This document shows positions 1-8,629 of a stretch of DNA of 39,797 nucleotides, piece by piece. The translations under genes and the position numbers were made by a program. The stretch is taken from contig NZ_JASHKR010000016.1 of NCBI RefSeq assembly GCF_030056815.1, positions 69,335-109,131 of the forward strand, in the 5' to 3' direction. This stretch comes from Rhodococcus sp. IEGM 1379 (GTDB lineage: Bacteria > Actinomycetota > Actinomycetes > Mycobacteriales > Mycobacteriaceae). Below the pieces are notes generated by a model. It was not told the origin of the DNA, searched no databases, and saw nothing but the letters and a program-made list of their open reading frames with translations. Position 1 is the first letter of the stretch; each line of letters begins with the position of its first letter.

Positions 1-2120
1 ACGCAGATCATCGAAGAACGCAACCTCACCGTCACCGGAACCGTTGTTCGTGAACTTCAACGTGTACGTAATCGTGTTGCCTGCAACGACACTGGTACCG
101 GAAGCCGGGTTCGAGATCTTCTCGACCTTGATGTCCGGGGAGACAACCGGGTTCTCCGTGCAGATCTGAGTCAACGGATCACAGGTGACCGGAGGATCAA
201 CCGGAGGAGTAGTCCCCGGAATCACCACGTTGAGCACCTTGTTGTCGGCATTGGCTGCCAAACGATCGGCATCGGACTTCACCGTCGCCGTGTACGTGAC
301 CGTGCGAGTTTCGCCGGCCTTGAGCGGACCTGTGACCGTGAAGCCGTCCAACGCTGCATTCGCAGTCGCCGTCAGGTCAGGCTGAGCAACCAGATCGTTG
401 TTGAACGTCGCATCGTCGATCAGACCACGCAGATCATCGAAGAACGCAACCTCACCGTCACCGGAACCGTTGTTCGTGAACGTCAACGTGTACGTAATCG
501 TGTTGCCTGCAACAACACTGGCACCGGAAGCCGGGTTCGACGTCTTTGCGACGGCGATATTCGGCGTCAGACCCGGATGCTCGGTCTCTACCGGCGGAGG
601 AGTGATCTCCGGACCCGTCGGAGGCTTCGCAGTACCCGTCACATGGTTCCTCAGAACCGTGCCACCGGCAACATTCGCGTTGACCTTCACGGAGTACGTC
701 AAGACCACGGACTTGCCGGCCTCGAGCGTTCCCGTCCACGTCAACGTGCTGCCTGTGACTGTCGGAGCAGCTACAGGCGCACCGTCGATCGTCGCCTTCA
801 GAGAACCTGCAACCAGTGCAGCGTTGTTGAACACCGAGGTCAGATCATCGGTGATCGTTACCGGCTCGAGCTTGGACTTTCCAGTGTTGGTACCAGTAAC
901 GGTGTACGCGATGGGATCGTTTCCGTTGACAGGCGTAGTCGTCTTCGGATCAGCGGTCTTCGCGATCGTGAAACCAGGAACCGAATGGTTCGTCTCCACA
1001 GCCGGAGGAATGATCTCCGGACCCGTCGGCGGCTTAGCCGTACCTGTTACCTTGTTGTTCAAAACAGTGCCAGCAGCGACGCCGGCATTGACCTTCACCT
1101 TGTAGGTGAGCACAACCGACTGGCCCGGCGGCAGCACACCCGTCCACGTCAACGTAGTGCCGGTCAGCGTCGGAGCAGCGACAGCCGTACCGCCGACCCT
1201 CGCAGTCAAAGGACCCTCGATCGCAGCATTGTTGAGAACCGCAGACAAATCATCGGTAATCGTCACCGGATTGAGCGACGTCAACTTATTACTGGTGTTA
1301 TGGCCTGTCACCGTGTACGTAATGATGTCACCGGCATTGACCGTCGAACCCGAAACCGGATCGGCAGTCTTCGTCAGAGTGAAGCCAGGAACCGAATGGT
1401 TCGTCGTCACGCCCGGGGGAATGATCTCCGGACCCGTCGGCGGCTTCGCCGTACCGGTTACCTTGTTCCTCAAAGTAATGCCGGCAGCGACGTCGGCATT
1501 GACCTTCACCTTGTAGGTGAGCACAACGGACTGGCCAACGGCCAAATCACCCGACCACGTCAACGTGGTGCCGGCAACCGTGGGGGCCGAGCCAACGCTG
1601 GAAGTCAGGGAGTTCGCCACAATGGCGGAGTTGTTGAGAACTGCACTCAGATCATCAGTGATCTTCGCTGGAGACAACGGAGTTGCACCGGTGTTCGTTC
1701 CGGTGACCGTGTACGTGATCATGTCGTTCGCCTGAACCGTCGAACCGGAAGCCGGATCGGCGGTCTTTGCCAACGTGAAACCAGGAATCGGATGCGTCGT
1801 GCACAGATTGGTTGTGGCATCACATGTCGTCGGAGGATTTGTCGTCCCCGGAACCAGGTAGTTATTCAGGACCGTGTTTCCACCGGCCTTGACCGTTGCG
1901 GTGTATGTGACCGTTCCGGTCGCGCCGGCAGCAAGTGTGCCACCGATCTTGATCGTCTGCCCATTGAGAGCAGCAGTGAGACCGTTTGTTGCCTGAACCG
2001 CGGTGATGTCCGCGTTGTCCATCACGTCAGCCAGGTGATCGGTGTAGTCGATCGCCGCGTCGACTGTTCCAGGATTCTCGAAATTCAGGGTGTAGGTGAT
2101 CGTGTCGTCAACCTGCACAG
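1..2120 (-). repeat. Tandem in-frame repeats of about 385-426 bp inside the surface-protein gene
   Basis: The block encoding ITYTx recurs near 64, 490, 901, 1313, 1708 and 2092, a spacing of about 384-426 bp. Adjacent units are nearly identical in places. Positions 1-120 match 427-546 with only a few substitutions at an offset of 426 bp (142 codons). Positions 977-1105 match 1388-1516 at an offset of 411 bp (137 codons). Both offsets are multiples of three, so recombination between units would keep the frame. Confidence 0.85.
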
Positions 2121-3507
2121 CGTCGCCGCTAGGTGGTGAAGACGATTTCTTTACAAGAACCGGAGTGTTGATGACCTTGCAGTAAGCGTTGTCGCCGGGC
2201 GCAAGTGCCACCTGTGCGACCTCACCTACTTGAAGGTTCTGGGACACTCCGTTGACCTCGCACTGCCAAGTGGTCGCGTAGTTCGCAGTCTTGGTTGCCG
2301 ATGAAGTGGGCTTCTCCCAGAACGTGACTGGAGTGGGCGACGTATCGGCGAGCAGCATCCGCCAACCGGTGGATGCGGTCGTGTCCGTAACACCGGTATT
2401 GGTGCTCTTCAACTCCATTGCAGCAGCGTCTGCAGCGTTCGCGAACGTACCGGTACTCATTCCGATGGTGAAATCGTCACCGGGAGTTACGCGAGTGAGG
2501 TCCTTGTCGATCTTGACCTTGGGCAGCAAAATGCCGAAAGCCAGACCCTGTCGAGACGTATCGGACGTCGTGTTACCGAAGGTGCCGGAGAAGGTATTCG
2601 GTGCTGTCGCAGCGAGAACAACCGCGCCCGGGGAGTAGTTCTTCGATAGGTCGTCATCCCACCACGAGGCGCATCGAACAGAAGTGGTTCCCACCCCGGT
2701 CAGTCCATCCGCGCCACCAACGGTGCCATTACATGCCTGAATCGGCGGCCAACTCGGAGTGCTATTCACACCCATGGTGCGATCAATCAGGCGAAAAGGC
2801 TTGTCCGACTGGAACGACAAGAACTCTTTGTCATCGACAGCAACCGGATCCGTCGATTCCGCATCAGCGACCACAAAACCGTAGTTGTCGACCGAACCGT
2901 TCGGTCCGACCATGTCGATGTTATCGAGCTTGACCGTACCGCCTGACTGCACCCGGTTAACCCCGTTCATATCCGGGACTTCCTGATACAGAGCCGGCTT
3001 GATCGACTGCGGAACGCCGGTGTACGCGACGTCTCCGAGTGCGGAATAGCCACTCAACGCGGGAAGCGGGTACGCAGCGACACCTGTGTGCGGCTTTGTA
3101 GTGGAACCGTCGATCGAGTTCAGCAACTTAGCGTCGAACTTGATCGTGTACAGGTCCGTCAGCTTGACCGTCATCGGCTGGCCGGCAGGAGTTACAGCCG
3201 CTGCCTGATTGAACGTCGACATGTCAATCCAGCAGATGTTCTGTGAAAAATTGCCGGTGTTGGGTGCACTGAATGCACAACCTGTTGGCGGCTGCTCGTC
3301 CGGAAGGACGGCAGCCCGGGCCGGCGCCTTTGCTTGGGCCGGATTACCCAGTGCAAGGAGCGGCTGCGCTGAAGCAACCACTGCCGTCGCGCCGGAGATG
3401 CCCAGGATCATCGCGATGGTGGTCCACACCACCGTCCAGGCTCGCACCCAGGGCGGGAGCCCTGCGGTGAATATGGCCGACCTTGTCGGCGATAAGTCGT
3501 TTGGCAT
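1..3507 (-). CDS. Large exported repeat protein (DUF11/SpaA-like repeats), C-terminus outside window
   Basis: The reverse strand is open from an ATG at 3507 to the window edge, giving 1169 codons without a stop. An SD (GGAGAG, 6 nt spacing) precedes the ATG. The N-terminus has a charged start, a hydrophobic stretch at about residues 26-46 and an Ala-rich cleavage region (AQAKA) near residue 60, so the protein is probably Sec-exported. Residues 60-455 form a unique region. From about residue 456 it consists of repeats of 128-142 residues, each with an ITYT(V/L)TxTN core followed by a D(D/H)L motif and an NxxxVTG-type end. This resembles the DUF11/TIGR01451 and isopeptide-forming SpaA-like domains of Gram-positive surface adhesins. 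At least six repeats are visible. The family name comes from pattern recognition, and no sorting signal can be seen because the end is missing. It is probably an adhesin or cell-envelope protein. Confidence 0.85.
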   Translation of the reverse strand, partial: MPNDLSPTRSAIFTAGLPPWVRAWTVVWTTIAMILGISGATAVVASAQPLLALGNPAQAKAPARAAVLPDEQPPTGCAFSAPNTGNFSQNICWIDMSTFNQAAAVTPAGQPMTVKLTDLYTIKFDAKLLNSIDGSTTKPHTGVAAYPLPALSGYSALGDVAYTGVPQSIKPALYQEVPDMNGVNRVQSGGTVKLDNIDMVGPNGSVDNYGFVVADAESTDPVAVDDKEFLSFQSDKPFRLIDRTMGVNSTPSWPPIQACNGTVGGADGLTGVGTTSVRCASWWDDDLSKNYSPGAVVLAATAPNTFSGTFGNTTSDTSRQGLAFGILLPKVKIDKDLTRVTPGDDFTIGMSTGTFANAADAAAMELKSTNTGVTDTTASTGWRMLLADTSPTPVTFWEKPTSSATKTANYATTWQCEVNGVSQNLQVGEVAQVALAPGDNAYCKVINTPVLVKKSSSPPSGDAVQVDDTITYTLNFENPGTVDAAIDYTDHLADVMDNADITAVQATNGLTAALNGQTIKIGGTLAAGATGTVTYTATVKAGGNTVLNNYLVPGTTNPPTTCDATTNLCTTHPIPGFTLAKTADPASGSTVQANDMITYTVTGTNTGATPLSPAKITDDLSAVLNNSAIVANSLTSSVGSAPTVAGTTLTWSGDLAVGQSVVLTYKVKVNADVAAGITLRNKVTGTAKPPTGPEIIPPGVTTNHSVPGFTLTKTADPVSGSTVNAGDIITYTVTGHNTSNKLTSLNPVTITDDLSAVLNNAAIEGPLTARVGGTAVAAPTLTGTTLTWTGVLPPGQSVVLTYKVKVNAGVAAGTVLNNKVTGTAKPPTGPEIIPPAVETNHSVPGFTIAKTADPKTTTPVNGNDPIAYTVTGTNTGKSKLEPVTITDDLTSVFNNAALVAGSLKATIDGAPVAAPTVTGSTLTWTGTLEAGKSVVLTYSVKVNANVAGGTVLRNHVTGTAKPPTGPEITPPPVETEHPGLTPNIAVAKTSNPASGASVVAGNTITYTLTFTNNGSGDGEVAFFDDLRGLIDDATFNNDLVAQPDLTATANAALDGFTVTGPLKAGETRTVTYTATVKSDADRLAANADNKVLNVVIPGTTPPVDPPVTCDPLTQICTENPVVSPDIKVEKISNPASGTSVVAGNTITYTLKFTNNGSGDGEVAFFDDLR

Positions 3508-3647
3508 TACTTTCTCTCCAGGATCGTCTGGGTCTGTCGGATGGTGATGTCTGTCGAAATCTGGCGTGAGCAGGGATTTCCTGAACCGGATCGGCCCGTT
3601 GGGTCCGACTGCGGCGTGCTGCTTTCGCTCAGTACGCTGGTGCCCAA
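3507..3647 (-). CDS. Possible 46-codon leader ORF coupled to the surface-protein gene
   Basis: A TTG at 3647 follows an AGGAG sequence with 5 nt spacing. It opens a 46-codon frame whose TAA overlaps the surface-protein ATG by one base (TAATG). The predicted peptide is Ser/Thr/Gln-rich with no hydrophobic segment and resembles nothing I know. The good SD and the exact stop/start overlap suggest translational coupling or a regulatory leader. A chance frame in the 5' UTR is equally possible. Confidence 0.25.
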   Translation of the reverse strand: MGTSVLSESSTPQSDPTGRSGSGNPCSRQISTDITIRQTQTILERK

Positions 3648-4270
3648 TAGGTCTCCTCTTCGAGGTCACAGTTCGTAGCGGCAGAAGCTGTCCGTTGCGG
3701 ACGTGCACCCCGAATCCCAGCAAACCGAGAGCAATCTTCTAGTTACTTTGTATAAAGTAACAGATAACAGACTCGTTGCTGGTTTATGTGCCTAAATTGA
3801 GTCAATTTTCTTGTTTATGTGGACAAATCGGACGAATCGATGAAATTTCCGAACTCGCCACATCGACTTCCACGAGGCCATGCCAGCCGATGCTGCTCAG
3901 ATGCACCGGACCGTCAAACAGGTCCTCAGAAGATTCCCACCCGAGCAACTAGGAATGAATTGCGGAAACATCACGCAACTGGAAAATATACATGCAGTTC
4001 AAAGGCATGTTCTGCCAAAACGAAAGGTCGGGCAAGAGGACATCCCACACCACTCCGACCAGCGCGCGGACGCGTCGCACCCACCCGCGACCTAGCTGTC
4101 GACGACACCACTGAAGCTAACCAACCAAGGATGCGCCGAAAGGGCGCCAATCCGCCGGCTCACGCCGCACAATCACCAGCATTCAATGTGACAAACACAA
4201 CATCGAATAGCAACTAGTTGGCTAGATGGACTGGTAGCTAAGGATCGGACCTCATCTCGATGAGAGTCGA
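3648..4270. other. Intergenic region without a recognisable gene
   Basis: This 620-bp stretch separates two leftward genes. It holds the inverted repeat at 3742-3761, a 10-bp palindrome (CAACTAGTTG) at 4211-4220 and a weak CTCATC/GATGAG dyad at 4251-4264, just past the end of the upstream hydrolase gene. The rightward open frames here encode basic, low-complexity peptides without an SD and are not believable genes. It presumably contains the promoter of the surface-protein gene, but no convincing -35/-10 pair was found. Confidence 0.6.
3742..3761. promoter_or_regulatory. 20-bp perfect inverted repeat, candidate operator upstream of the surface-protein gene
   Basis: GTTACTTT and AAAGTAAC are separated by a 4-nt GTAT spacer and form a perfect 8+4+8 inverted repeat in an AT-rich stretch. 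It lies about 235 bp upstream of the surface-protein start and about 95 bp upstream of the leader ORF. Its size and symmetry fit a dimeric repressor site of TetR or MarR type. No regulator gene adjoins it in the window, so the cognate protein is unknown. Confidence 0.5.
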
Positions 4271-5665
4271 CTACCCCAACCAGTCGAGAACCGCCGCAGC
4301 TGTCCACGACTGCTGCATGCTGCCCAGAGGCTCTCCGGTGAACGGTTCGTAGTATTCGGCAAAACTGCCGTCACTGGCCTGCCTCAGCCCTTCGGCACGC
4401 AGAACATATGAACGCTCAGCCCAACCACGACGGGCAAATGCCCATGAGAACAGCCACGTGATCACCGGCCAGACGGGACCGCGCCAATACTCACGGGGCC
4501 GAAAATCACCGGACACCGGAGAGGTGGATGGCGGGACGGCGAACCTCATGTCCGGATGTCCGCAGAACTTCGGACCCTCGAAAGTACGCAGCAATGCCCG
4601 CTCAGCATCCATGCTGAGGCCACCACACAACAACGGCGCGAACATGGCGACAGTCTCGGTATTCACCCATCGCCCCGTACGCAGATCAAAATCCTTGGCG
4701 GCACCAGAACGTTCATCGGTTGTATTGATGACTCCTTGCCGAAAACGGTCGGCCCATCCGCGCAAATCCCGTACGTCGGAGTTCGGACGTGAATGCTCCT
4801 CGCCGATCGTGGCCAACACATCACAAGCCATGGAGAACACCGCGCTGACAAACACGTCCTCGACCGCGAAACTCATTGCCGTCGAAAGCTGTTGGTCGTC
4901 ATAGCGAACTGATTTCATTTCTTCGAGCAGCCACAAGTAGCGGTCGTATTCATGATTCTTGGGACGCTGCGACAGGTCTGTCACGACAGCCAGATCAGCA
5001 CGCTCGTACGCGGGGATCTGCCCCGCAACAACATTCGCGTACGCAGTGTCCCAACGTGGAGAATTGTCCATCCCCGATTCCCACCCGTGGTACAGCGCAA
5101 TGCGGCCATTGCCTTCGAGATCACGGGCCTCGGCAAGCCAACGATGCCACCGCACCAGGTCATTCCACCGTCGATCCAAGAACTCCTCGGCGACCGCCCG
5201 CGTCGTACGTCCGTGGCGGCGCGAATGATCGAGAATTCGTTGTACCGCTATCGCGTGAACCGGAGGCTGGGTGATTCCCGACGTCGCGATACCAACCGGT
5301 GCATGTGCTGCCAAAGCATTGACGTCCCAACGCGTCGGGCCGGGAAAATAACCGTCGACCCCGTTCGCGAACACGATGTGCGGAATCATTCCGTTCTTCC
5401 ACTGCGCAGACAGCAAGGTATCGAGTTCGACGACCGCCCGCTCGACACTCAGCGGCGCCAACCCCACCGCCACGAACGCCGCGTCCCAACTCCACATATG
5501 TGGATAAAGCTTGGGAGCAGCACTGGTCATGGTGCCCAGATCATTTCCACGCAACAGATACGCGGCTCGGGCAGCGAGCTGAGTCGGGGTAAATCCGCGG
5601 TCGGCCATAGACGTCCATTTTGCGTCGAGTACGGCTTCTGCGCGATCCGACAGGTGCGGTAGCAC
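4271..5665 (-). CDS. ggh: Glucosylglycerate hydrolase (GH63-type)
   Basis: The product strongly resembles the mycobacterial glucosylglycerate hydrolase described from Mycobacterium hassiacum. That cytosolic (alpha/alpha)6-barrel enzyme splits glucosylglycerate into glucose and glycerate, for example when cells recover from nitrogen limitation. Shared motifs are FTPTQLAARAAYLLRGNDLG, the YPHMWSWDAAF block, HGWESGMDNSPRW and FAEYYEPFTGEPLG. D200 and E437 align with the catalytic Asp182 and Glu419 of the M. hassiacum enzyme when offset by its shorter N-terminus. The listed GTG start adds about 18 residues compared with that enzyme. The ATG at 5608 (residue 20) gives the family's usual length and may be the true start. 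The divergent cation transporter begins only 15 bp away. Confidence 0.88.
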   Translation of the reverse strand: MLPHLSDRAEAVLDAKWTSMADRGFTPTQLAARAAYLLRGNDLGTMTSAAPKLYPHMWSWDAAFVAVGLAPLSVERAVVELDTLLSAQWKNGMIPHIVFANGVDGYFPGPTRWDVNALAAHAPVGIATSGITQPPVHAIAVQRILDHSRRHGRTTRAVAEEFLDRRWNDLVRWHRWLAEARDLEGNGRIALYHGWESGMDNSPRWDTAYANVVAGQIPAYERADLAVVTDLSQRPKNHEYDRYLWLLEEMKSVRYDDQQLSTAMSFAVEDVFVSAVFSMACDVLATIGEEHSRPNSDVRDLRGWADRFRQGVINTTDERSGAAKDFDLRTGRWVNTETVAMFAPLLCGGLSMDAERALLRTFEGPKFCGHPDMRFAVPPSTSPVSGDFRPREYWRGPVWPVITWLFSWAFARRGWAERSYVLRAEGLRQASDGSFAEYYEPFTGEPLGSMQQSWTAAAVLDWLG

Positions 5666-5680
5666 CTTCCCCGGCCGATT

Positions 5681-6577
5681 TTGGTGGTATTCCTACGGAG
5701 GAAGTATGAAAACAGACAAAAGCGGTCGCGGTTCACCAAAGAAGAGTCGGTGGAGCGGGAACGCAAGGCCCTGCAGTACTCGCTGGTGGTCGCGACTGCC
5801 CTTGCCGTCATGGCTGCTGTCTGGGTTTGGATTTCCCAGTCTCAGGTGATCCTGTTCGACGGCGTCTACGCGCTGATCGGGATGGTCCTGACGTGGATGT
5901 CCCTGCGTGTCTCACGGATCGCTGATTCCGGTCCGACCGCACGCTTCCCATTCGACAAGGAAGCTCTGATTCCGGTGATGATCGCAGTGCAGGGGATGGC
6001 ATTGCTGGCAACGCTGGTCTATGCCGCGGTGGAAGCCGCACTAGTCATTCTCGCCGGGGGAGCCGACGTCACGGCTGGGTCCTTGGCTGCCTACGGAGCT
6101 ATCAGTGCCGTTGTATCCGTGATGATCTGGCGCTACGTCGGCAAAGTCGACCGTACATCCGACCTCCTGGTCGCCGAGACCAGGCAGTCGGGAGCGTCAG
6201 CGGCCTTCAGTGCACTGGTCACAGCCGGCACTGTCGTCGCCATGATCTTGGGCCGTACAAACCTTTCCGACGCCGCTCGCGACGTCGACTCCGTGCTAGT
6301 TCTACTCGAAGGCGCACCCAGCCAACAGGTTCAAGCGCTTGTTCACGACACGATCGCTGCGATTCATGACAAATTCGGTTTGCACGAGCCCGCTCCCACC
6401 ATGAGCAAGCTGGGGCGCAAGCTCTACATCGAGGCAATGTTCATAGTTGCGCCCCACACCTGGGAGATCCACGGTGAAGACGCGGTACGACGCTCATTGG
6501 CCAAGCATCTCGCCGACCGACCTTACAAACCCAGTCTCAACATCGGGCTGACCACCGACCCGGCGCTGATGCTGTAG
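5681..6577 (+). CDS. Cation-efflux-like membrane protein (CDF superfamily, COG3965-like)
   Basis: The frame encodes about 298 residues. It has hydrophobic segments at roughly residues 33-52, 55-75, 100-125, 130-150 and 178-195, and a cytosolic C-terminal domain. The ILFDGVYALIGMVLT segment matches the 'predicted Co/Zn/Cd cation transporter' branch of the cation diffusion facilitator superfamily. That branch lacks the second Asp expected in a classical zinc site of TM2, so metal transport is not assured. The 5' end is odd. The frame opens only with TTG 5681 or GTG 5684 and has no SD, while a strong SD (GGAGGAAG, 5697-5704) precedes an ATG at 5706 in another frame. GTG 5750 is an alternative in-frame start. 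It converges on ridA across a shared hairpin. Confidence 0.7.
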   Translation: MVVFLRRKYENRQKRSRFTKEESVERERKALQYSLVVATALAVMAAVWVWISQSQVILFDGVYALIGMVLTWMSLRVSRIADSGPTARFPFDKEALIPVMIAVQGMALLATLVYAAVEAALVILAGGADVTAGSLAAYGAISAVVSVMIWRYVGKVDRTSDLLVAETRQSGASAAFSALVTAGTVVAMILGRTNLSDAARDVDSVLVLLEGAPSQQVQALVHDTIAAIHDKFGLHEPAPTMSKLGRKLYIEAMFIVAPHTWEIHGEDAVRRSLAKHLADRPYKPSLNIGLTTDPALML

Positions 6578-6585
6578 CCCTCAAC

Positions 6586-6618
6586 AATCTGCACACGTCA
6601 AACCTCGGTGTGCAGATT
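6586..6618. terminator. Hairpin between convergent genes, likely bidirectional terminator
   Basis: AATCTGCACAC (6586-6596) and GTGTGCAGATT (6608-6618) form a perfect 11-bp stem with an 11-nt loop. It sits 8 bp past the cation-transporter stop and covers the last codons of the leftward RidA gene. There is no U-tract, as is common for actinobacterial terminators. The position at the end of two convergent genes supports the call. Confidence 0.65.
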
Positions 6619-7047
6619 CACCACAGCAGTAATATCTACCTCCACCGGCGCTCCGGACGGTAAGTTCTTCACACCTATGGCAGCACGGGCCGGAAGCGCT
6701 TCCATACCAAGGATTTCAGCAATGGCCGCCGACGCACCGTCTGCAACCGCAGAAAGTGCAATAAAGTCATCCGAGCACGCGACGTAGACAGTCATGCGCA
6801 GACAGCGTTGGACTCGATCCATTCCACCGACGAGCGAGGCGATTGCGGCGAGTGCATTTTGTGCGCACAAGCCCGCTGCAGCACGTGCATGCGCGGCGCT
6901 CACCGAATCGCCAACCGTACCGACGATTTGGAGAACTCCATCAATGCGCGGAGTCATTCCCGCGCTGTAGGCGATCGAGTCATGCATTGTGGCTACCAGG
7001 TACTTTCCCTGCGCCGGAGGGCTCGTTGCTATCGATACGTCAGACAC
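6598..7047 (-). CDS. RidA/YjgF/UK114 family protein
   Basis: The protein has 149 residues, slightly longer than typical RidA (about 130). It shows the RidA-like AYSAGMTP segment, a central LCAQNALAAI helix and the C-terminal R-A-x-I-x-V-xx-LP-G-A-x-V-E(V/I) signature, where the Arg binds the substrate carboxylate. Archetypal RidA hydrolyses reactive enamine/imine intermediates to ketones and ammonia. Members of the Rid4-7 subgroups often sit in catabolic operons for nitrogen compounds. It is the last gene of the eight-gene leftward operon, and its ATG overlaps the end of the Ntn-hydrolase gene by 8 bp. This suggests that an enamine, imine or other nitrogenous intermediate occurs in the pathway. 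Confidence 0.88.
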   Translation of the reverse strand: MSDVSIATSPPAQGKYLVATMHDSIAYSAGMTPRIDGVLQIVGTVGDSVSAAHARAAAGLCAQNALAAIASLVGGMDRVQRCLRMTVYVACSDDFIALSAVADGASAAIAEILGMEALPARAAIGVKNLPSGAPVEVDITAVVNLHTEV

Positions 7048-8629
7048 CTAGAGCTATCCCTTCTTGTCGTGGATCGGCTGCACCACTGAATAACCCGCGC
7101 TCATGGTCGAGGGAAATAATCTGAGCACTACCGCCGCCGTCCCACGCCCCCTGCGTAACGACGTCATGCCCGAGACTCCGGAGTTCGGACAACGTCGACT
7201 CGCCTATCCTCGATTCACAGCGAAGCTCAGCCGGTTGCCCAATCACGTCAGCATCACTGCCGGGGTAGACCATGAAGCGCGGCGCCGCAACAGCTTCTGC
7301 CGGATCCAGACCATGGTCTAGCAGATGCGACAGCAACTGCATGTTCCACTGGACCTGACCGTCCCCACCGGGGGTGTTGCCGACGTGGATCAGTTCGCCG
7401 GCGGCGTCAGCAACTACCCAAGCGTTGAGCGTGTGCAACGGCTTGCGTCGTGGCGAAGCCGAATTAGGATGCCCTGGAAGTAGATACGCCCCACGTCCGA
7501 ACCTATTGTTCAGCACCACCCCGGTACCTGGGACGGTGATCTTGGCACCGAAGGTGAATGCCAGCGAGTGAATGAAGCTGACTGCACGACCATCAGAGTC
7601 GATCGCGACAGTCGACGTGGTGTCACCGGCCGCGACACTGAACTCTCGCCGTCCCGACTTCGCATCTAACGCCGCTCTGGAGCGAGCGACTACATCAGGT
7701 TGAAGAAGTCTTCTCCATTCATCATTGTCGCTACCGCACAATGCAAATCGATCTTCGAAGGAGACACGGGCTGCCGAAGCCAACCGGTCGATCGCGGGCG
7801 CAGTCATCCACGGCGAGAACCCGAGTGCATGATCACACAGGGCGGCCTGCTGCAGCACCATCCAGCCGGGTGTCGGCATCGCGGTCTGATACACCACCGC
7901 GCCGGCGTATGAACCGGCCAGGGCGGGTTCCGGAACGGCACTGCATCCAGCCGCCCATTCGTCGCCACTGAACGGGGCGCCCCCGTCGCGCAGCATCGCG
8001 ACAGCTTGTTGAGCGAAAGAGCCAAGATAGAATTCCGACGGATCGGCAGCCAGTGATCGGATCGTTCGAGCCAGATCAACCTGGCGGAGCCGTTGTCCCA
8101 CATGAGGTAACGCGCCATCGGGAAAATAGACAGAGGCAAGGCCTGGATCCAGCGCAATCGCCGCCTGAGCCTCCCGAACGTCCTGGCGGGTCTTGGCCGA
8201 ACAAGGCAAGCCTCGTTCCGCACTGCGAGCCGCTGGTTCCCACAGTTCGGAGAGTGAGCGAGTCGCGCCTCGAGCATGAAGTGCGGCCAAGGCCGCGGGC
8301 GCTCCGGGCACGGCGACACCGAGAGCCCCGTCCAGCGGTATCGACGTCAAACCTCGGTCCAGGTAGAAATCCGTCTCACCGCCGTCTGGCCCGAACCCGC
8401 TCCCTCCGACCGTCCACACCGTTCCGTCCGGCTCGCGCACTACTGCGAATGCGTCCCCACCGATTCCGCATTGTCCTGGCAGCGTCAGCCACGTCATTGC
8501 CGCCATTGCGAGCGTCGCATCGATCGCATTACCACCGTCTGCGAGTACCCGAACACCGATCGTGCTGGCAGCCGGATGACTGGAAGTGACCATTCCCTCG
8601 GTAGAGAAGGTCGGCGGCCGCGTTGTCAT
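7040..8629 (-). CDS. Gamma-glutamyltransferase-like Ntn hydrolase
   Basis: The protein has 529 residues and the complete GGT fold order. The SHPAAS...GGNAIDA segment near residue 17-37 is followed by GQCGIGGDAF (52-61). The proposed autoprocessing and nucleophile site is Thr337 in GDTTSTVAID. Downstream are FGAKITVPGTGVVLNNRFG and NTPGGDGQVQWNMQLL. It has no signal peptide, so it probably acts in the cytoplasm, unlike classical periplasmic or extracellular GGT. Such intracellular homologues may hydrolyse gamma-glutamyl or acyl amides in catabolic pathways. The ATG overlaps the upstream Rieske stop as ATGA, and the 3' end overlaps ridA by 8 bp. The true substrate cannot be told from sequence. 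Confidence 0.85.
   Translation of the reverse strand: MTTRPPTFSTEGMVTSSHPAASTIGVRVLADGGNAIDATLAMAAMTWLTLPGQCGIGGDAFAVVREPDGTVWTVGGSGFGPDGGETDFYLDRGLTSIPLDGALGVAVPGAPAALAALHARGATRSLSELWEPAARSAERGLPCSAKTRQDVREAQAAIALDPGLASVYFPDGALPHVGQRLRQVDLARTIRSLAADPSEFYLGSFAQQAVAMLRDGGAPFSGDEWAAGCSAVPEPALAGSYAGAVVYQTAMPTPGWMVLQQAALCDHALGFSPWMTAPAIDRLASAARVSFEDRFALCGSDNDEWRRLLQPDVVARSRAALDAKSGRREFSVAAGDTTSTVAIDSDGRAVSFIHSLAFTFGAKITVPGTGVVLNNRFGRGAYLLPGHPNSASPRRKPLHTLNAWVVADAAGELIHVGNTPGGDGQVQWNMQLLSHLLDHGLDPAEAVAAPRFMVYPGSDADVIGQPAELRCESRIGESTLSELRSLGHDVVTQGAWDGGGSAQIISLDHERGLFSGAADPRQEGIALGV

Noticed and set aside
1-2120. Regular repeats considered as a CRISPR array
   Set aside because: The units are about 385-426 bp, vary in sequence, and stay in frame within an open coding sequence. 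There are no short repeats with unique spacers and no cas genes.
577-2139. A 520-codon plus-strand frame rich in Arg within the surface-protein gene
   Set aside because: Its apparent repeats only reflect the repeats of the minus-strand gene. It is Arg/Gly-rich, lacks an SD and has no domain.
3819-4217. 132-codon plus-strand frame in the intergenic region
   Set aside because: It has a basic, low-complexity translation with no SD and no recognisable motif. It is more likely chance in non-coding DNA.
4251-4264. CTCATC/GATGAG dyad as terminator of the hydrolase gene
   Set aside because: The stem is at most six base pairs with almost no loop and no T-rich tail, too weak to call.
5499-5507. TGTGGATAA, an exact DnaA-box 9-mer
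   Set aside because: A single copy lies inside the glucosylglycerate hydrolase coding sequence without a cluster or AT-rich unwinding region, so it is not an origin.
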